Source of the DNA: Gelidibacter gilvus | Lineage (GTDB): Bacteria; Bacteroidota; Bacteroidia; Flavobacteriales; Flavobacteriaceae | Length of the DNA stretch: 64,000 bases | Assembly: GCF_004115975.1 (NCBI RefSeq) | Contig: NZ_SDDZ01000010.1 | Span: 45,692-109,691 of the forward strand | Direction: 5' to 3' | In this document: one piece after another, positions 44,965 through 54,355 of the stretch | Position numbering within the stretch: the first letter of the stretch is position 1 | Layout of the letters: the number at the start of each line of letters is the position of its first letter | Position numbers and translations under genes: made by a program | Notes under the pieces: generated by a model | Database searches by the model: none | What the model was told of the DNA's origin: nothing | What the model saw: the letters and a program-made list of their open reading frames with translations, nothing else

Positions 44965-46035
44965 ATGGAAAACCAAGATCCTGTTGAAGGACAAACACCA
45001 ATAGAGCATATACCAACTCCAGAAGTCATTCAGGAAGAAACCCCTCAGGAGGAAACCTCACAAGACTTAAAATTCACTAACCGGCTGGATCTTTCTGAAT
45101 TGCAAACCAATGTGCAAAAAATGAAAGAAGAAATAGGTAAGGTCATTGTTGGGCAAACCGACATGGTCGATATGCTTTTGGCTTCATTACTCGCTAAAGG
45201 CCACTCATTGATTGAGGGCGTACCTGGTGTCGCGAAAACGATTACAGCAAAATTGATGGCGAAATCATTAAGCGTTGGATTTAGCAGGATCCAATTTACG
45301 CCAGATTTAATGCCGAGTGATATTTTAGGCACCTCTGTGTTCAACTTAAAATCAACGGAATTTGAATTTAAAAAAGGACCAATTTTCAGCAATATGATCT
45401 TGATCGACGAAATCAACAGAGCTCCCGCAAAAACGCAGGCTGCTTTATTTGAGGTTATGGAAGAACAGCAAATCACCATTGATGGCAATTACTACAAATT
45501 AGAATCGCCATTCATGGTTTTGGCCACCCAAAATCCGATAGAACAAGAAGGTACCTACCGTTTGCCAGAAGCACAATTAGATCGTTTTTTATTTAAGATT
45601 GATGTTGGCTATCCTAATTTGGAAGAAGAAATTGAGATTTTAATGCGCGAGCACCATTTACAAGATCGCGTCAAAACAGATGCCATCACCCCATTCTTAA
45701 CCGCAGAGCAAATTGTCAAATATCAAGCACTCGTTACTCAAGTATTAGTGGAAGAGCATTTGCTGAAATATATAGCCGATTTAATTATGGCGACAAGAAA
45801 TAACAAATTCTTGTATCTGGGTGCCTCACCAAGAGCTTCCATCGCTATTTTAAAAGCAAGTAAAGCCTTTGCTGCAATGACAGGTCGCGACTTTGTAACA
45901 CCTGAAGATATTAAACGCGCCGCAATTCCAGTCTTGCACCATCGGGTTATCGTGACACCAGAAAGAGAAATGGAAGGCATCACAAGTACGGACGTCATCA
46001 AACAGATTATTGAGAATGTGGAGATTCCGAGATAG
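44965..46035 (+). CDS. MoxR-family AAA+ ATPase
   Basis: 356 residues from ATG 44965, four bases after the DUF4350 stop. A Glu/Pro/Thr-rich leader (about 40 residues) precedes the AAA_3 domain: Walker A GVPGVAKT, Walker B LIDEINRAPAKTQAALFEVMEE, sensor ATQNPIEQEGTYRLPEAQLDRF and lid SPRASIAILKASKAFA. MoxR proteins act as chaperones that help assemble or load metal into partner proteins, often DUF58/VWA partners as here. Confidence 0.95.
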   Translation: MENQDPVEGQTPIEHIPTPEVIQEETPQEETSQDLKFTNRLDLSELQTNVQKMKEEIGKVIVGQTDMVDMLLASLLAKGHSLIEGVPGVAKTITAKLMAKSLSVGFSRIQFTPDLMPSDILGTSVFNLKSTEFEFKKGPIFSNMILIDEINRAPAKTQAALFEVMEEQQITIDGNYYKLESPFMVLATQNPIEQEGTYRLPEAQLDRFLFKIDVGYPNLEEEIEILMREHHLQDRVKTDAITPFLTAEQIVKYQALVTQVLVEEHLLKYIADLIMATRNNKFLYLGASPRASIAILKASKAFAAMTGRDFVTPEDIKRAAIPVLHHRVIVTPEREMEGITSTDVIKQIIENVEIPR

Positions 46036-46050
46036 GTTTCAGGAGAAAGT

Positions 46051-46141
46051 GTTCAGTTGGCAGTATTCAGCCTTCAGTCATCCGTCATTCGTCTTCGGTC
46101 AGCGGTCTTCAGTCTTCAGTCTTCAGTCTTCAGTCTTCAAA
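46051..46141 (+). repeat. 7-bp degenerate array between MoxR and DUF58 genes
   Basis: Thirteen units in perfect 7-base register with consensus NTTCAGT; the last five are near-identical CTTCAGT and the first eight are diverged. It fills most of the 144-base gap. Confidence 0.9.
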
Positions 46142-46179
46142 CAAAATCGTGAATTAGTGGTAAATAACACAAAATAAAC

Positions 46180-47511
46180 TTGAAATTCTTTAAACCATTT
46201 TACATGCAGCCGCGATTCTTCTATAGTGGATTAGTCATTATAACCCTGTTTGTATTCAGCTATTTTGTTCCTATTTTATTTGGGATTGCCCAATTATTGA
46301 TTTTGGTGATTGTATTTTTATTCTTTCTCGATGTCGTGATTGTATTTTTTGGGAGAGATAAAATTAGCGGTCAACGAATCTTACCTGATAAATTCTCAAA
46401 TGGCGATAATAATCAGGTAGAAATCATTATTGAAAATAAATATCCCTTTATGGTATATTTGACTATCGTAGATGAAGTACCATTCCAATTTCAAGTCAGG
46501 GATTTTGAACTCAAACTAAAAATAAATCCCAAAAAACAAGACAACATCGCCTATAACCTCAAACCGACGGAACGTGGCGAATATCATTTTGGAAACCTAA
46601 ATGTTTATGCATCAACAAGAATAGGACTTGTAGCCAAACGTTTTCGTTTTGATAATGAAGCCATGGTGCCAACCTATCCAAGTTTTAAGCAACTGCGTAA
46701 ATTTGAACTGCTCAATATTAATAACAGTCTGCATGATTATGGCGTTAAAAAAATTCGCCGAATCGGGCATTCCATGGAATTTGAACAAATCAAGGATTAT
46801 GTTTTAGGTGATGACCTACGTACCATTAACTGGAAAGCAACGGCTAAGAAAAACAGCTTGATGATCAATCAGTTTCAGGATGAAAAATCGCAACCTATCT
46901 ATTCTGTTATCGACAAAGGCCGCGTGATGAAAATGCCTTTTGAAGGGTTGAGCTTATTGGATTATGCCATTAATGCCACCTTGGTCATCAGCAGTATCGC
47001 CTTAAAAAAACATGACAAAGCTGGAATGCTTTCTTTCTCTAAAAAGGTGGAAAACATTGTGGTCGCACAACGCCGAAATTCGCAAATGCGCTTAATATTA
47101 GAAGCACTTTATAATGTAAAAACCGATTATTATGAAAGTGATTTTAGCCGACTTTACGCCAACATTAAACGCAACATCACGCAACGTAGCTTGGTCTTGC
47201 TCTACACCAATTTCGAAACATTAGATAGTTTAAACAGACAGTTGCCCTATTTGAAAGCAATGGCAAAAAACCACCTCCTTGTGGTCATCTTCTTTAAAAA
47301 CACCGAACTCAACAGCATTGTCGATGAAAAAGCAAGAACCATTCAACAAGTTTATGATAAGGTCATTGCTGAAAAATTCGCCTTTGAAAAACGTCTTATC
47401 GTTCAAGAATTAAAAAAGTATGGTATTTACTCCATCCTAACGACGCCTGAAAACCTGACCATTGATACCATTAATAAGTATTTGGAGATTAAATCTCGGG
47501 GATTGCTTTGA
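46180..47511 (+). CDS. DUF58 domain protein
   Basis: 443 residues from TTG 46180 (alternative ATG 46204). Two N-terminal helices, then DUF58 core: KIRRIGHSMEFEQIKDYVLGDDLRTINWKATAKKNSLMINQFQDEKS, and a vWA-like C-half (PIYSVIDKGRVM ... YAINATLVISSIALKKHDKAG). The MIDAS aspartate-serine pattern is degenerate (IDKGRVM). Pairs with MoxR in a presumed envelope-assembly complex. Unlike upstream genes it is separated by a repeat array. Confidence 0.9.
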   Translation: MKFFKPFYMQPRFFYSGLVIITLFVFSYFVPILFGIAQLLILVIVFLFFLDVVIVFFGRDKISGQRILPDKFSNGDNNQVEIIIENKYPFMVYLTIVDEVPFQFQVRDFELKLKINPKKQDNIAYNLKPTERGEYHFGNLNVYASTRIGLVAKRFRFDNEAMVPTYPSFKQLRKFELLNINNSLHDYGVKKIRRIGHSMEFEQIKDYVLGDDLRTINWKATAKKNSLMINQFQDEKSQPIYSVIDKGRVMKMPFEGLSLLDYAINATLVISSIALKKHDKAGMLSFSKKVENIVVAQRRNSQMRLILEALYNVKTDYYESDFSRLYANIKRNITQRSLVLLYTNFETLDSLNRQLPYLKAMAKNHLLVVIFFKNTELNSIVDEKARTIQQVYDKVIAEKFAFEKRLIVQELKKYGIYSILTTPENLTIDTINKYLEIKSRGLL

Positions 47512-47513
47512 AT

Positions 47514-47563
47514 GAGCAGTGGCTTTCAGTGTTCAGACCTCAGTCTGCAGTCGAAGTCGCAGT
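47514..47563 (+). repeat. Degenerate NTTCAGT array after DUF58 gene
   Basis: Starts two bases after the DUF58 stop. Units GAGCAGT, TTTCAGT, GTTCAGA, CCTCAGT, CTGCAGT, then two 6-base forms. Same unit as the array upstream of the gene, more decayed. Confidence 0.7.
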
Positions 47564-47736
47564 CGGTACTCTAAGTTAGAGCATTTTTATTTTCAACTTC
47601 GATTTCAATTTCACACCAAAAGACATTTCATTTGATAGTAAGGATCTTTTCTTCGCAAAAATTATGCTTTAATTAACCCTCCTTATAATAGCTTTTGTAG
47701 ATAGTTTTTATATTTTTATAGTTTAAATGAATAACC

Positions 47737-48675
47737 ATGACCATTACACAATTAACCTATGTTATAGCCATTGCGGAGCATAAAAACTTCACTAAAGCGG
47801 CCGAAAAATGCTTTGTTACGCAACCTACATTAAGCACACAGATACAAAAATTAGAAGAAGAATTAGAGGTTCTTATTTTTGATCGTAGTAAGAAACCTAT
47901 TGAACTCACTGAGGTTGGACGAAAAATTGTCCAGCAAGCCCGAAATATTGTCAATGAATCTGAACGGATCCAAGATATTGTAGATCAGCAAAAAGGATTT
48001 ATTGGTGGTGAATTTCGAATTGGAATCATCCCAACGGTAATGCCGACACTTCTTCCTATGTTTTTAAAAGCATTTATAAAGAAATATCCTAAAGTAAAAT
48101 TGAAGATTGAAGAACTAACCACTGATGAAATCATTTTAAGGATTAAAGAAGGGCACTTAGATGCTGCCATTGCCGCAACACCATTAGAAAGTGAAAATAT
48201 AAAGGAACGCGTACTTTATTATGAACCTTTTGTAGGTTACATCCCAGAACATCATCGTCTTTTTAATAAGAAAACAATTGAAGTATCTGATCTCGAAATT
48301 GATGACATGTTATTGCTTGAGGACGGCCATTGTTTTAGGGACGGCATCATTAATCTTTGTAAAGCGTTCAAGGATCAGAATGACGACAATTTTCAATTGG
48401 AAAGTGGCAGTATAGAAACCTTGATCAAACTCTCAAACGAAGGTTTAGGAATGACTTTGCTACCTTATTTGCACACGCTTGAACTTAATGACAGCCTCAA
48501 GGTCAACCTCCATCATTTTGTGGAACCTTCACCGGCACGTGAGGTCAGTATTATTTACCATAAGAGCGAACTGAAAATGCAAATAATTGATGCATTGCAC
48601 AGCGTGATTTCCGGGATCATACGTGGAGCGATTACATTTCAGAACGTAAAAATCATCAGTCCCCTGCCCAAATAA
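47737..48675 (+). CDS. oxyR: OxyR, LysR-family peroxide sensor
   Basis: 312 residues. Winged helix at 1-60 (LTYVIAIAEHKNFTKAAEKCFVTQPTLSTQIQKLEEEL) and LysR substrate domain. The redox pair is at Cys199 and Cys208 (DGHCFRDGIINLCK), the same numbers and spacing as in E. coli OxyR. H2O2 should form a disulfide that changes DNA binding and induces peroxide defence. No catalase or ahpC gene is adjacent in this window. Confidence 0.95.
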   Translation: MTITQLTYVIAIAEHKNFTKAAEKCFVTQPTLSTQIQKLEEELEVLIFDRSKKPIELTEVGRKIVQQARNIVNESERIQDIVDQQKGFIGGEFRIGIIPTVMPTLLPMFLKAFIKKYPKVKLKIEELTTDEIILRIKEGHLDAAIAATPLESENIKERVLYYEPFVGYIPEHHRLFNKKTIEVSDLEIDDMLLLEDGHCFRDGIINLCKAFKDQNDDNFQLESGSIETLIKLSNEGLGMTLLPYLHTLELNDSLKVNLHHFVEPSPAREVSIIYHKSELKMQIIDALHSVISGIIRGAITFQNVKIISPLPK

Positions 48676-48676
48676 A

Positions 48677-48698
48677 AAAGCGACCTGTTGGTCGCTTT
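48677..48698. terminator. Bidirectional terminator between oxyR and small gene
   Basis: Perfect 9-bp stem AAAGCGACC / GGTCGCTTT with TGTT loop; TTTCGTTT on the plus side and TTTTTTATTT on the minus side. Confidence 0.9.
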
Positions 48699-48704
48699 CG
48701 TTTG

Positions 48705-48902
48705 TTATGGTTTTAAATAGATTAAACATTGATTTAATTCTGGATTCTGTAGGATCAAAGATTTGATAAAGATCTTCAGCTCTTCAATTTCGTAAGGTAA
48801 TAAGCGTTGAATAGCTTTCTGAACTTCTCTACAGAACAATGCAGTATCAAAACTGACTTTGCTAAGTACAGTTTTAGTGTACTCAAACATTGCTCTTGAC
48901 AT
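48705..48902 (-). CDS. Small conserved flavobacterial protein of unknown function
   Basis: 65 residues (61 if started at the ATG at 48890). FEYTKTVLSKVSFDTALFCREVQKAIQRLLPYEIEELKIFIKSLI reads as an amphipathic helical protein with Cys24 and Cys59. I recall near-identical small ORFs in other Flavobacteriaceae, and the convergent terminator with oxyR supports a real gene. Function unknown. Confidence 0.75.
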   Translation of the reverse strand: MSRAMFEYTKTVLSKVSFDTALFCREVQKAIQRLLPYEIEELKIFIKSLILQNPELNQCLIYLKP

Positions 48903-49420
48903 GATATTTTAGTTTAGGTTATAATATTAGGTAGATTTCAATAATACGCATTGTTTTTAGGTTGTCTAAATTTAGTAAAAAAAACAATAGGCAACCTACA
49001 GAAGACTAACTTTAACAATTTAAAGAGTCTTTTATTTTATTTTGTCAAATAAAAATCCATGTTCTAATTGCTTCAAATCCAACGTATACAAAGTCTTCTC
49101 GGCAAATTAATGTATGTGCTCCCGTTTCCTTGTTGCGCCTTTAACTGGATAGAGGATTGAGATTTGATACTTATTAGATGGGTGAAGTTGGTATAATTAA
49201 AGGACTAAAGTATATCAGGCACCTGATGATGTGAACCTGACCCCATCACCTAGACATGCCCATCAAAAAATGACAAATGACAAATGACAAATGACAAATG
49301 ACAAATGACAAACTAAAAATAATAACCAATTTGACCCTCAACTTCTTAAGGAGATTTTTTAAGCCTCCAGACCATTTATTTGGTGACCGAAAACAAATTG
49401 TAAGAATTCTAAAATAATAA
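48903..49420. other. Gene-free region upstream of rplS
   Basis: About 520 bases. Contains an AGGTTG / CAACCT inverted pair near 48959-49000 and the TGACAAA array. No tRNA or credible ORF seen. Confidence 0.5.
49271..49312 (+). repeat. Perfect 7-bp tandem repeat TGACAAA x6
   Basis: Six exact copies of TGACAAA, ending 108 bases before the rplS -33 element. Confidence 0.95.
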
Positions 49421-49450
49421 TTGTTAATTATTAATTTATCCTTATTTTTG
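49421..49450 (+). promoter_or_regulatory. rplS promoter
   Basis: TTG (49421-49423), 19 bases, TATTTTTG (49443-49450): exact Bacteroidota consensus. Leader about 65 nt, long enough to hold regulatory structure. Confidence 0.85.
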
Positions 49451-49522
49451 CATCCAATTTCAAATTAACCTCTGACGATTTCCGTGAATGTTGATTTGGA
49501 TCAATCTTAAAAATTAAAAGAA

Positions 49523-49873
49523 ATGAATTCTTTAGTAAAATTTGTACAAGACGAATTTGTAGAAAAAAAAGAATATCCTCAATTCGGCGCAGGTGATACG
49601 ATCACTGTGTACTACGAAATTAGAGAGGGCGAAAAAAAACGTACCCAGTTCTTTAGAGGTGTGGTATTGCAACGTAAAGGTTCTGGAAGTTCAGAAACAT
49701 TTACCATCCGTAAAATGTCAGGAACTATTGGTGTAGAGCGTATCTTCCCAATCAGCCTTCCAGCCCTTCAGAAAATTGAAGTGAACAAAAAAGGTAAAGT
49801 TAGACGTGCCCGTATCTTCTACTTTAGAGGTCTTACCGGTAGAAAAGCAAGAATTAAAGAAAGAAGAGGATAA
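49523..49873 (+). CDS. rplS: 50S ribosomal protein L19
   Basis: 116 residues: FGAGDTITVYYEIREGEKKRTQFFRGVVLQRKGSGSSETFTIRKMS, GVERIFPISLPALQKIEV and RRARIFYFRGLTGRKARIKERR are the L19 signature blocks. Monocistronic with strong promoter and terminator. Confidence 0.98.
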   Translation: MNSLVKFVQDEFVEKKEYPQFGAGDTITVYYEIREGEKKRTQFFRGVVLQRKGSGSSETFTIRKMSGTIGVERIFPISLPALQKIEVNKKGKVRRARIFYFRGLTGRKARIKERRG

Positions 49874-49894
49874 TAACCTCAAACATACTGTAGA

Positions 49895-49927
49895 AAAAAG
49901 CCTTGAATATTCTCAAGGCTTTTTTTT
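49895..49927 (+). terminator. rplS terminator
   Basis: 11-bp stem AAAAGCCTTGA / TCAAGGCTTTT followed by a T run. Confidence 0.95.
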
Positions 49928-50485
49928 ATGAACAATTGTTAATAAGTCATGTTTATAGTGAGTTGATAACTAAAGCCTTGAGAATTTTGGACAACACAAC
50001 ATTTTTTCGTAAATTAGTAAAACGATTTGATAACAACCTCAGTGTTGGTTTCAACCTAAAAGATTGAACTTGATTTAAATCGGATAAAGTAACGTTCTTT
50101 ATAAAGTTGTTTTTTGAGATTTTTTAAGTGTCACGTGTATGCGTGAAAGGCTGAAAAATCATGATACTTTAAGAAGTGCATCACGCTTAGGCAGGTTGTA
50201 ACTGGTAGAGTTGAAAGTTTCCAAAGATAGTAGCAACGAAAGTGAATACTAAGGTAGGAAGCAATGTTTTGAAATTTGTATGTCGTGAAAGCGAATTGCA
50301 AGATTTACTACATCAAGAAAAGCAACAAACTGAAACATTTTCTTAACAGGTCAATACATTTTGATAGTTGTAGAAATGTTTTATTGAAATAGTAAACTTG
50401 AATTGAAAAAGACGATTGTAAAATGTGAGTTTTAATCGGCTGATTTAACAGCAATGTTAATTAGATCACGTCACTGTTTCAAAGA
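49928..50485. other. Gene-free interval, possible noncoding RNA
   Basis: About 560 bases with no ORF longer than a few dozen codons. It contains GCGTGA / TCACGC pairing (around 50144 and 50182) and several G/A-rich loops (ACGAAAGTGAA, CGTGAAAGCGAA) of the sort seen in structured RNA. I could not match it to a known RNA family by eye. Confidence 0.3.
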
Positions 50486-50533
50486 AAGCCATGTCAAGGT
50501 AGTTTAGCTACAATGATATGGCTTTTGTTTTTA
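50486..50533. terminator. Long hairpin terminator, plus strand best
   Basis: Lower stem of 11 bp (AAGCCATGTCA / TGATATGGCTT, one G-T pair), two mismatches, upper stem GTAG/CTAC. TTTGTTTTT follows on the plus strand; on the minus strand TTTCTTTG follows. It ends either the polysaccharide operon, an RNA from 49928-50485, or both. Confidence 0.7.
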
Positions 50534-50587
50534 AGAGTATTTTGTTTCACTTTCTTGATATGTTACCAAATATAAGTGTTGATTAAT

Positions 50588-53500
50588 TTATTGGTAATAG
50601 GGCGTATTTAAACTCGTCATGGTGGACTTTACCGTATTGTCTTTTAAGATGGTTAATCTTAAGTGATATTCTTCATAATTTTCTGGGATGTCAAGCAATA
50701 CATAATCGACTAGGCCTTCAACTTCATTTATAGTAAGAAAGTTACCATAGGGATCACATTTGACTAATGCCCACTCTAGTTTATAATTTGAGTTGTGTTC
50801 CATCCGCTCCCAACCTTTTATTGGATCATAGTGCATGGCAAAGTATAATGACTTTTTGTGGGGATAGCCAAGTAAATCTAACCTTTTTAAAATCCGAATT
50901 GAATATGGGACGACATCATGATGAAATGACCCCAAATATTTTCCGAGCTCAAAATAGTCTGGTTTAAATCTTCCTTTTCTATCTATCACACCGTCAAAAG
51001 TAACTTTGTCGATTTGATGTTGGTCCTGCCAGTTTCTAATGAAATAATTGGTGTTTGTCGATTCTTGACTCATCTTAGCTAAGACTGTCGTAGAGATGTC
51101 AGAATAGACATAAGGCACGTCCAACGCTCGAATATTTTCCAACAAACGATTCGTATCATCATAAATGTCGTCTTTTACAATTAAGCCTAGACCGTCCAAA
51201 CCTAAAACGTCTTCAAATAGTCTTTTTGCTTGTTTTTCATTTAAGCCATTTAATGTATAATCAATAATTACAGGCCGACTTGCATCCAATTTTTTAATTT
51301 CAGAGGTTAATTTTTGCAACCAAACTACATAGGCACTCAGATGATAAGATCTGACGGGTTCATGAAATTGAGATATTCCGTCTGCAAAAAGATCGTTTTG
51401 TAAGTGCCATGAAATAATATTTTCATGGTCCTTATATTTCTTAACTAAACCAAGAATTCTATCGTGAAGACGAGAAGCCATAAGGGTATCTTCCATAAAA
51501 TTAATAGTTTCTGGAATCCAAAATCCAAAGGAAAGTTTCAAGTTATACTCTTTTGAGATAGTGATAACATTATAGTCATAGGTTTGATTGGAAGTATATT
51601 TTATCGTATTTAAACCTAAATTGCTTATTTTTTCAAAATTTGATTCTAAATGTTTTCTAGTTTTAACATGATAATCCTGTTTCCATTTCTGACTATTCTT
51701 AATGTTCACGCCACGTATATCACTAAGGTTAGCTAATAAATTAGTGTTTTTCTTTGGTGCTGATTCTGCCCTTGGTTTATTCTTAGTTAAATACAAGGGC
51801 ATTTGTTTGGTTTTAAAATTTAGGTCGATATGTTCAACGTCTGCAATAGTCCAGTTTAAGTAAGAATCTCCCTCAGTTCCATCTGGCATATTATTATCAA
51901 CGTTGGAATTAAAAAATATAATGGCCTTAATTTCTTTATAATTGGAGAGTATCATATCCATTGCGTTTTCTAACCATAATTTCTGGTATCCCGGATCAAA
52001 GTAAGTCCCATATTCCGATAGCATCACCGGAAAATTTCCTGTTTTTATTATTTCGTCATGATAGGGAGAATATAACGTTTGAAATGACCGGTAATTTTCT
52101 TGATCATGGGTAGCATAATTCAAGAGGTTTATGCTTATCCAGTCCACATAAGGCGCGTCTGGAAAAAAACTGGTTACGTTATCTGGTTTCCATGGATTAT
52201 AAACCCAAATAACGTTATCGGCACCATGTTCTTTAAAAATATGCCAAGTATGGATCCAAGCCTTTTTAAAATGAACTTCGGCCCCCTCACGATCATCATA
52301 CCATGGATAAAAAGGATTGTCAAATTCATGCGCAAATCTCAAAAAAACGGGTTTATCCAAATTTTTCATGCGTTTGGCAAAATCCCCTATAAAGGCATCA
52401 AAATATCCACTCGTAATGGAGTCAAGGACATGGCCTTTAAAGTTTTGTTCTTCATTAAATGTATTGGTCCATGGCTCCCAAGTAATCATGGGAATAGCCT
52501 TTTGATGATATACCTTGAGAAGTTGCTTTTCTGGGAAACTTGTCTTAAGATCTTTGTCCCACGCTAAATAAAATGAGACAATATCCATATCCTGATTAAT
52601 TGACTTTGAGAATTCTTCTACTTTAGATAAATCACTCAAACCATTATCCTCAATGGGTGCAAAAACCCCCAAGTATTTTATTGGTTTATTAAAACTTCCA
52701 GAATGTGCCAATCCGTCGTATTTTATTTCTTCCTTTCGTCCATTAAGATACACAGTAAATAAAAGAACCAATCCTAAGACTGCCACTGCACCTCTTTGCC
52801 AAAAAGTAAAAATATATTTTTCAAATTTCGATTCACGATTAAAATCTTTATCCATTTTTTTTCGATCCTGAGTAGATATGGCATTTAATGTGTACGCAAA
52901 GCGGAGCGTGTAAAACATAATTATGGCATTCCATAAGGCAAATCCCGACATAAACAGGGAAAATGGAGTAAAATCTCTATAAAGTCCATAAACTATAGAA
53001 AAAATACAAATTAAACCAAAAATTAGATTTGGCAAAACGATGTAAAAACTGGTTTTCTCTTCATCATCTTTATCCGTAGGCAAGTAAGGAACCTTTTTTC
53101 TAATGAGTGTATATAACAAGCCCATCAAATAAATAGTCCAAGTAATTTGCATTAACAATCCACCTAACAAATGGGTTCCTCGCTCCCCTTTATTAATAAC
53201 CCATTTTTGCACGTAAAATCGAATGCCTATTATGGATACAATGACTGGCAGGACAATTAATCCAAAATTAATAACATTGCCATTCCATGGTGTGGAAGAA
53301 GTCAACAAGGAAATGATGGGAATTAAAAGGCTGATCAAAAAAATAAGTCCTGTAAAATAATGTAATGGAAGCACGCCATAGTGTAATTTTTGTCGCCATG
53401 TAAATTTACTAAACAGTTTTGGGTACGAGGTTACCAATAATTCGAACGTACCTCGCGACCACTTGAGTTGTTGTTTAAAATACGACGTCAGTGTTGCTGG

Positions 53501-54355
53501 TGCCAATCCCGCAGAAAGCAACTTCGGAACATAGATGGATTTCCATCCTTTGGCATGCAGTTTCATGGCCGTATGCATATCTTCCGATAGCCCGGCAGCA
53601 TGCCCGCCAATGGAATCTAAGGCCGATCTTCTAAAAACACAATTGGCCCCAATGGCATTTACCGTGCCATAGGAATTCATACACATCATGACAGGACCAT
53701 AAAAATGAAAAGTCTGTTCAGCTGCGGCCCTAGCAACATAAGATTCATGGAGGTTATAATAGGTTTGTACCGTTTGTACAAAACCAATAGTTGGATCGGC
53801 AAAATAAGGAATTACTTCAGTTAGAAACTCCTGATGGGGAATGTGATCTGGATCCAGAATTAAACATATTTCACCGGACGCCTGCTTTAACGCATTGTTA
53901 ATATTTCCAGCTTTTGCATCAATCCGATTATCCCGAGTAACATGAATAATTTTATTTTCTTGACAAAATTCCTTTAACTCTGGGTCATTGGCTTCATCAC
54001 ATAAATAGGTGGTATGCTCATAATCCATGTCTTGAATTGCCATTAACGTTTGCTTGAGCATATCCTTGGGTTCCCCAGGAAAATATGTGGTCAATACATC
54101 AACAGTAGGTCGAATAGATGTTTTTGGCTTTCGAGGTACCGAAATATCCCAGTAGTGATACCAAATATAGATCAGTCTGAACGTGTCATAAAATATTAAT
54201 ATCATTAAAAGCCAATACAACACATGATCTTCTATGAGACTGAAGTCTAAAAACCAATAGAAAAAATTAATAATACTGGCAAATCCGATGAGGATAAGTA
54301 TTCTAATTTTAAATCTTTGATATTTAGAAGGAGCTTTAAGCATTTTATCGGTCAT
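50588..54355 (-). CDS. GT2 polysaccharide synthase fused to GH26-like and second TIM-barrel domain
   Basis: 1255 residues. Residues 1-70: two helices; 80-310: family-2 glycosyltransferase with DVLTTYFPGEP, DPDH (168-171), SEDM (257-260) and QQLKW (295-299; the usual QxxRW has Lys here); 320-540: six or so helices. Residues 555-850: GH26-like barrel with ITWEPW, acid/base-like Glu677 in RFAHEFDNPFYPWY and nucleophile-like Glu781 in LSEYGTYF. Residues 870-1190: second TIM barrel resembling GH2, where the acid/base position reads WHLQND instead of WNxxNE, so probably inactive. Starts inside the end of the upstream glycosidase gene (11-base overlap). Predicted to make and trim an extracellular glycan. 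Confidence 0.85.
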   Translation of the reverse strand: MTDKMLKAPSKYQRFKIRILILIGFASIINFFYWFLDFSLIEDHVLYWLLMILIFYDTFRLIYIWYHYWDISVPRKPKTSIRPTVDVLTTYFPGEPKDMLKQTLMAIQDMDYEHTTYLCDEANDPELKEFCQENKIIHVTRDNRIDAKAGNINNALKQASGEICLILDPDHIPHQEFLTEVIPYFADPTIGFVQTVQTYYNLHESYVARAAAEQTFHFYGPVMMCMNSYGTVNAIGANCVFRRSALDSIGGHAAGLSEDMHTAMKLHAKGWKSIYVPKLLSAGLAPATLTSYFKQQLKWSRGTFELLVTSYPKLFSKFTWRQKLHYGVLPLHYFTGLIFLISLLIPIISLLTSSTPWNGNVINFGLIVLPVIVSIIGIRFYVQKWVINKGERGTHLLGGLLMQITWTIYLMGLLYTLIRKKVPYLPTDKDDEEKTSFYIVLPNLIFGLICIFSIVYGLYRDFTPFSLFMSGFALWNAIIMFYTLRFAYTLNAISTQDRKKMDKDFNRESKFEKYIFTFWQRGAVAVLGLVLLFTVYLNGRKEEIKYDGLAHSGSFNKPIKYLGVFAPIEDNGLSDLSKVEEFSKSINQDMDIVSFYLAWDKDLKTSFPEKQLLKVYHQKAIPMITWEPWTNTFNEEQNFKGHVLDSITSGYFDAFIGDFAKRMKNLDKPVFLRFAHEFDNPFYPWYDDREGAEVHFKKAWIHTWHIFKEHGADNVIWVYNPWKPDNVTSFFPDAPYVDWISINLLNYATHDQENYRSFQTLYSPYHDEIIKTGNFPVMLSEYGTYFDPGYQKLWLENAMDMILSNYKEIKAIIFFNSNVDNNMPDGTEGDSYLNWTIADVEHIDLNFKTKQMPLYLTKNKPRAESAPKKNTNLLANLSDIRGVNIKNSQKWKQDYHVKTRKHLESNFEKISNLGLNTIKYTSNQTYDYNVITISKEYNLKLSFGFWIPETINFMEDTLMASRLHDRILGLVKKYKDHENIISWHLQNDLFADGISQFHEPVRSYHLSAYVVWLQKLTSEIKKLDASRPVIIDYTLNGLNEKQAKRLFEDVLGLDGLGLIVKDDIYDDTNRLLENIRALDVPYVYSDISTTVLAKMSQESTNTNYFIRNWQDQHQIDKVTFDGVIDRKGRFKPDYFELGKYLGSFHHDVVPYSIRILKRLDLLGYPHKKSLYFAMHYDPIKGWERMEHNSNYKLEWALVKCDPYGNFLTINEVEGLVDYVLLDIPENYEEYHLRLTILKDNTVKSTMTSLNTPYYQ

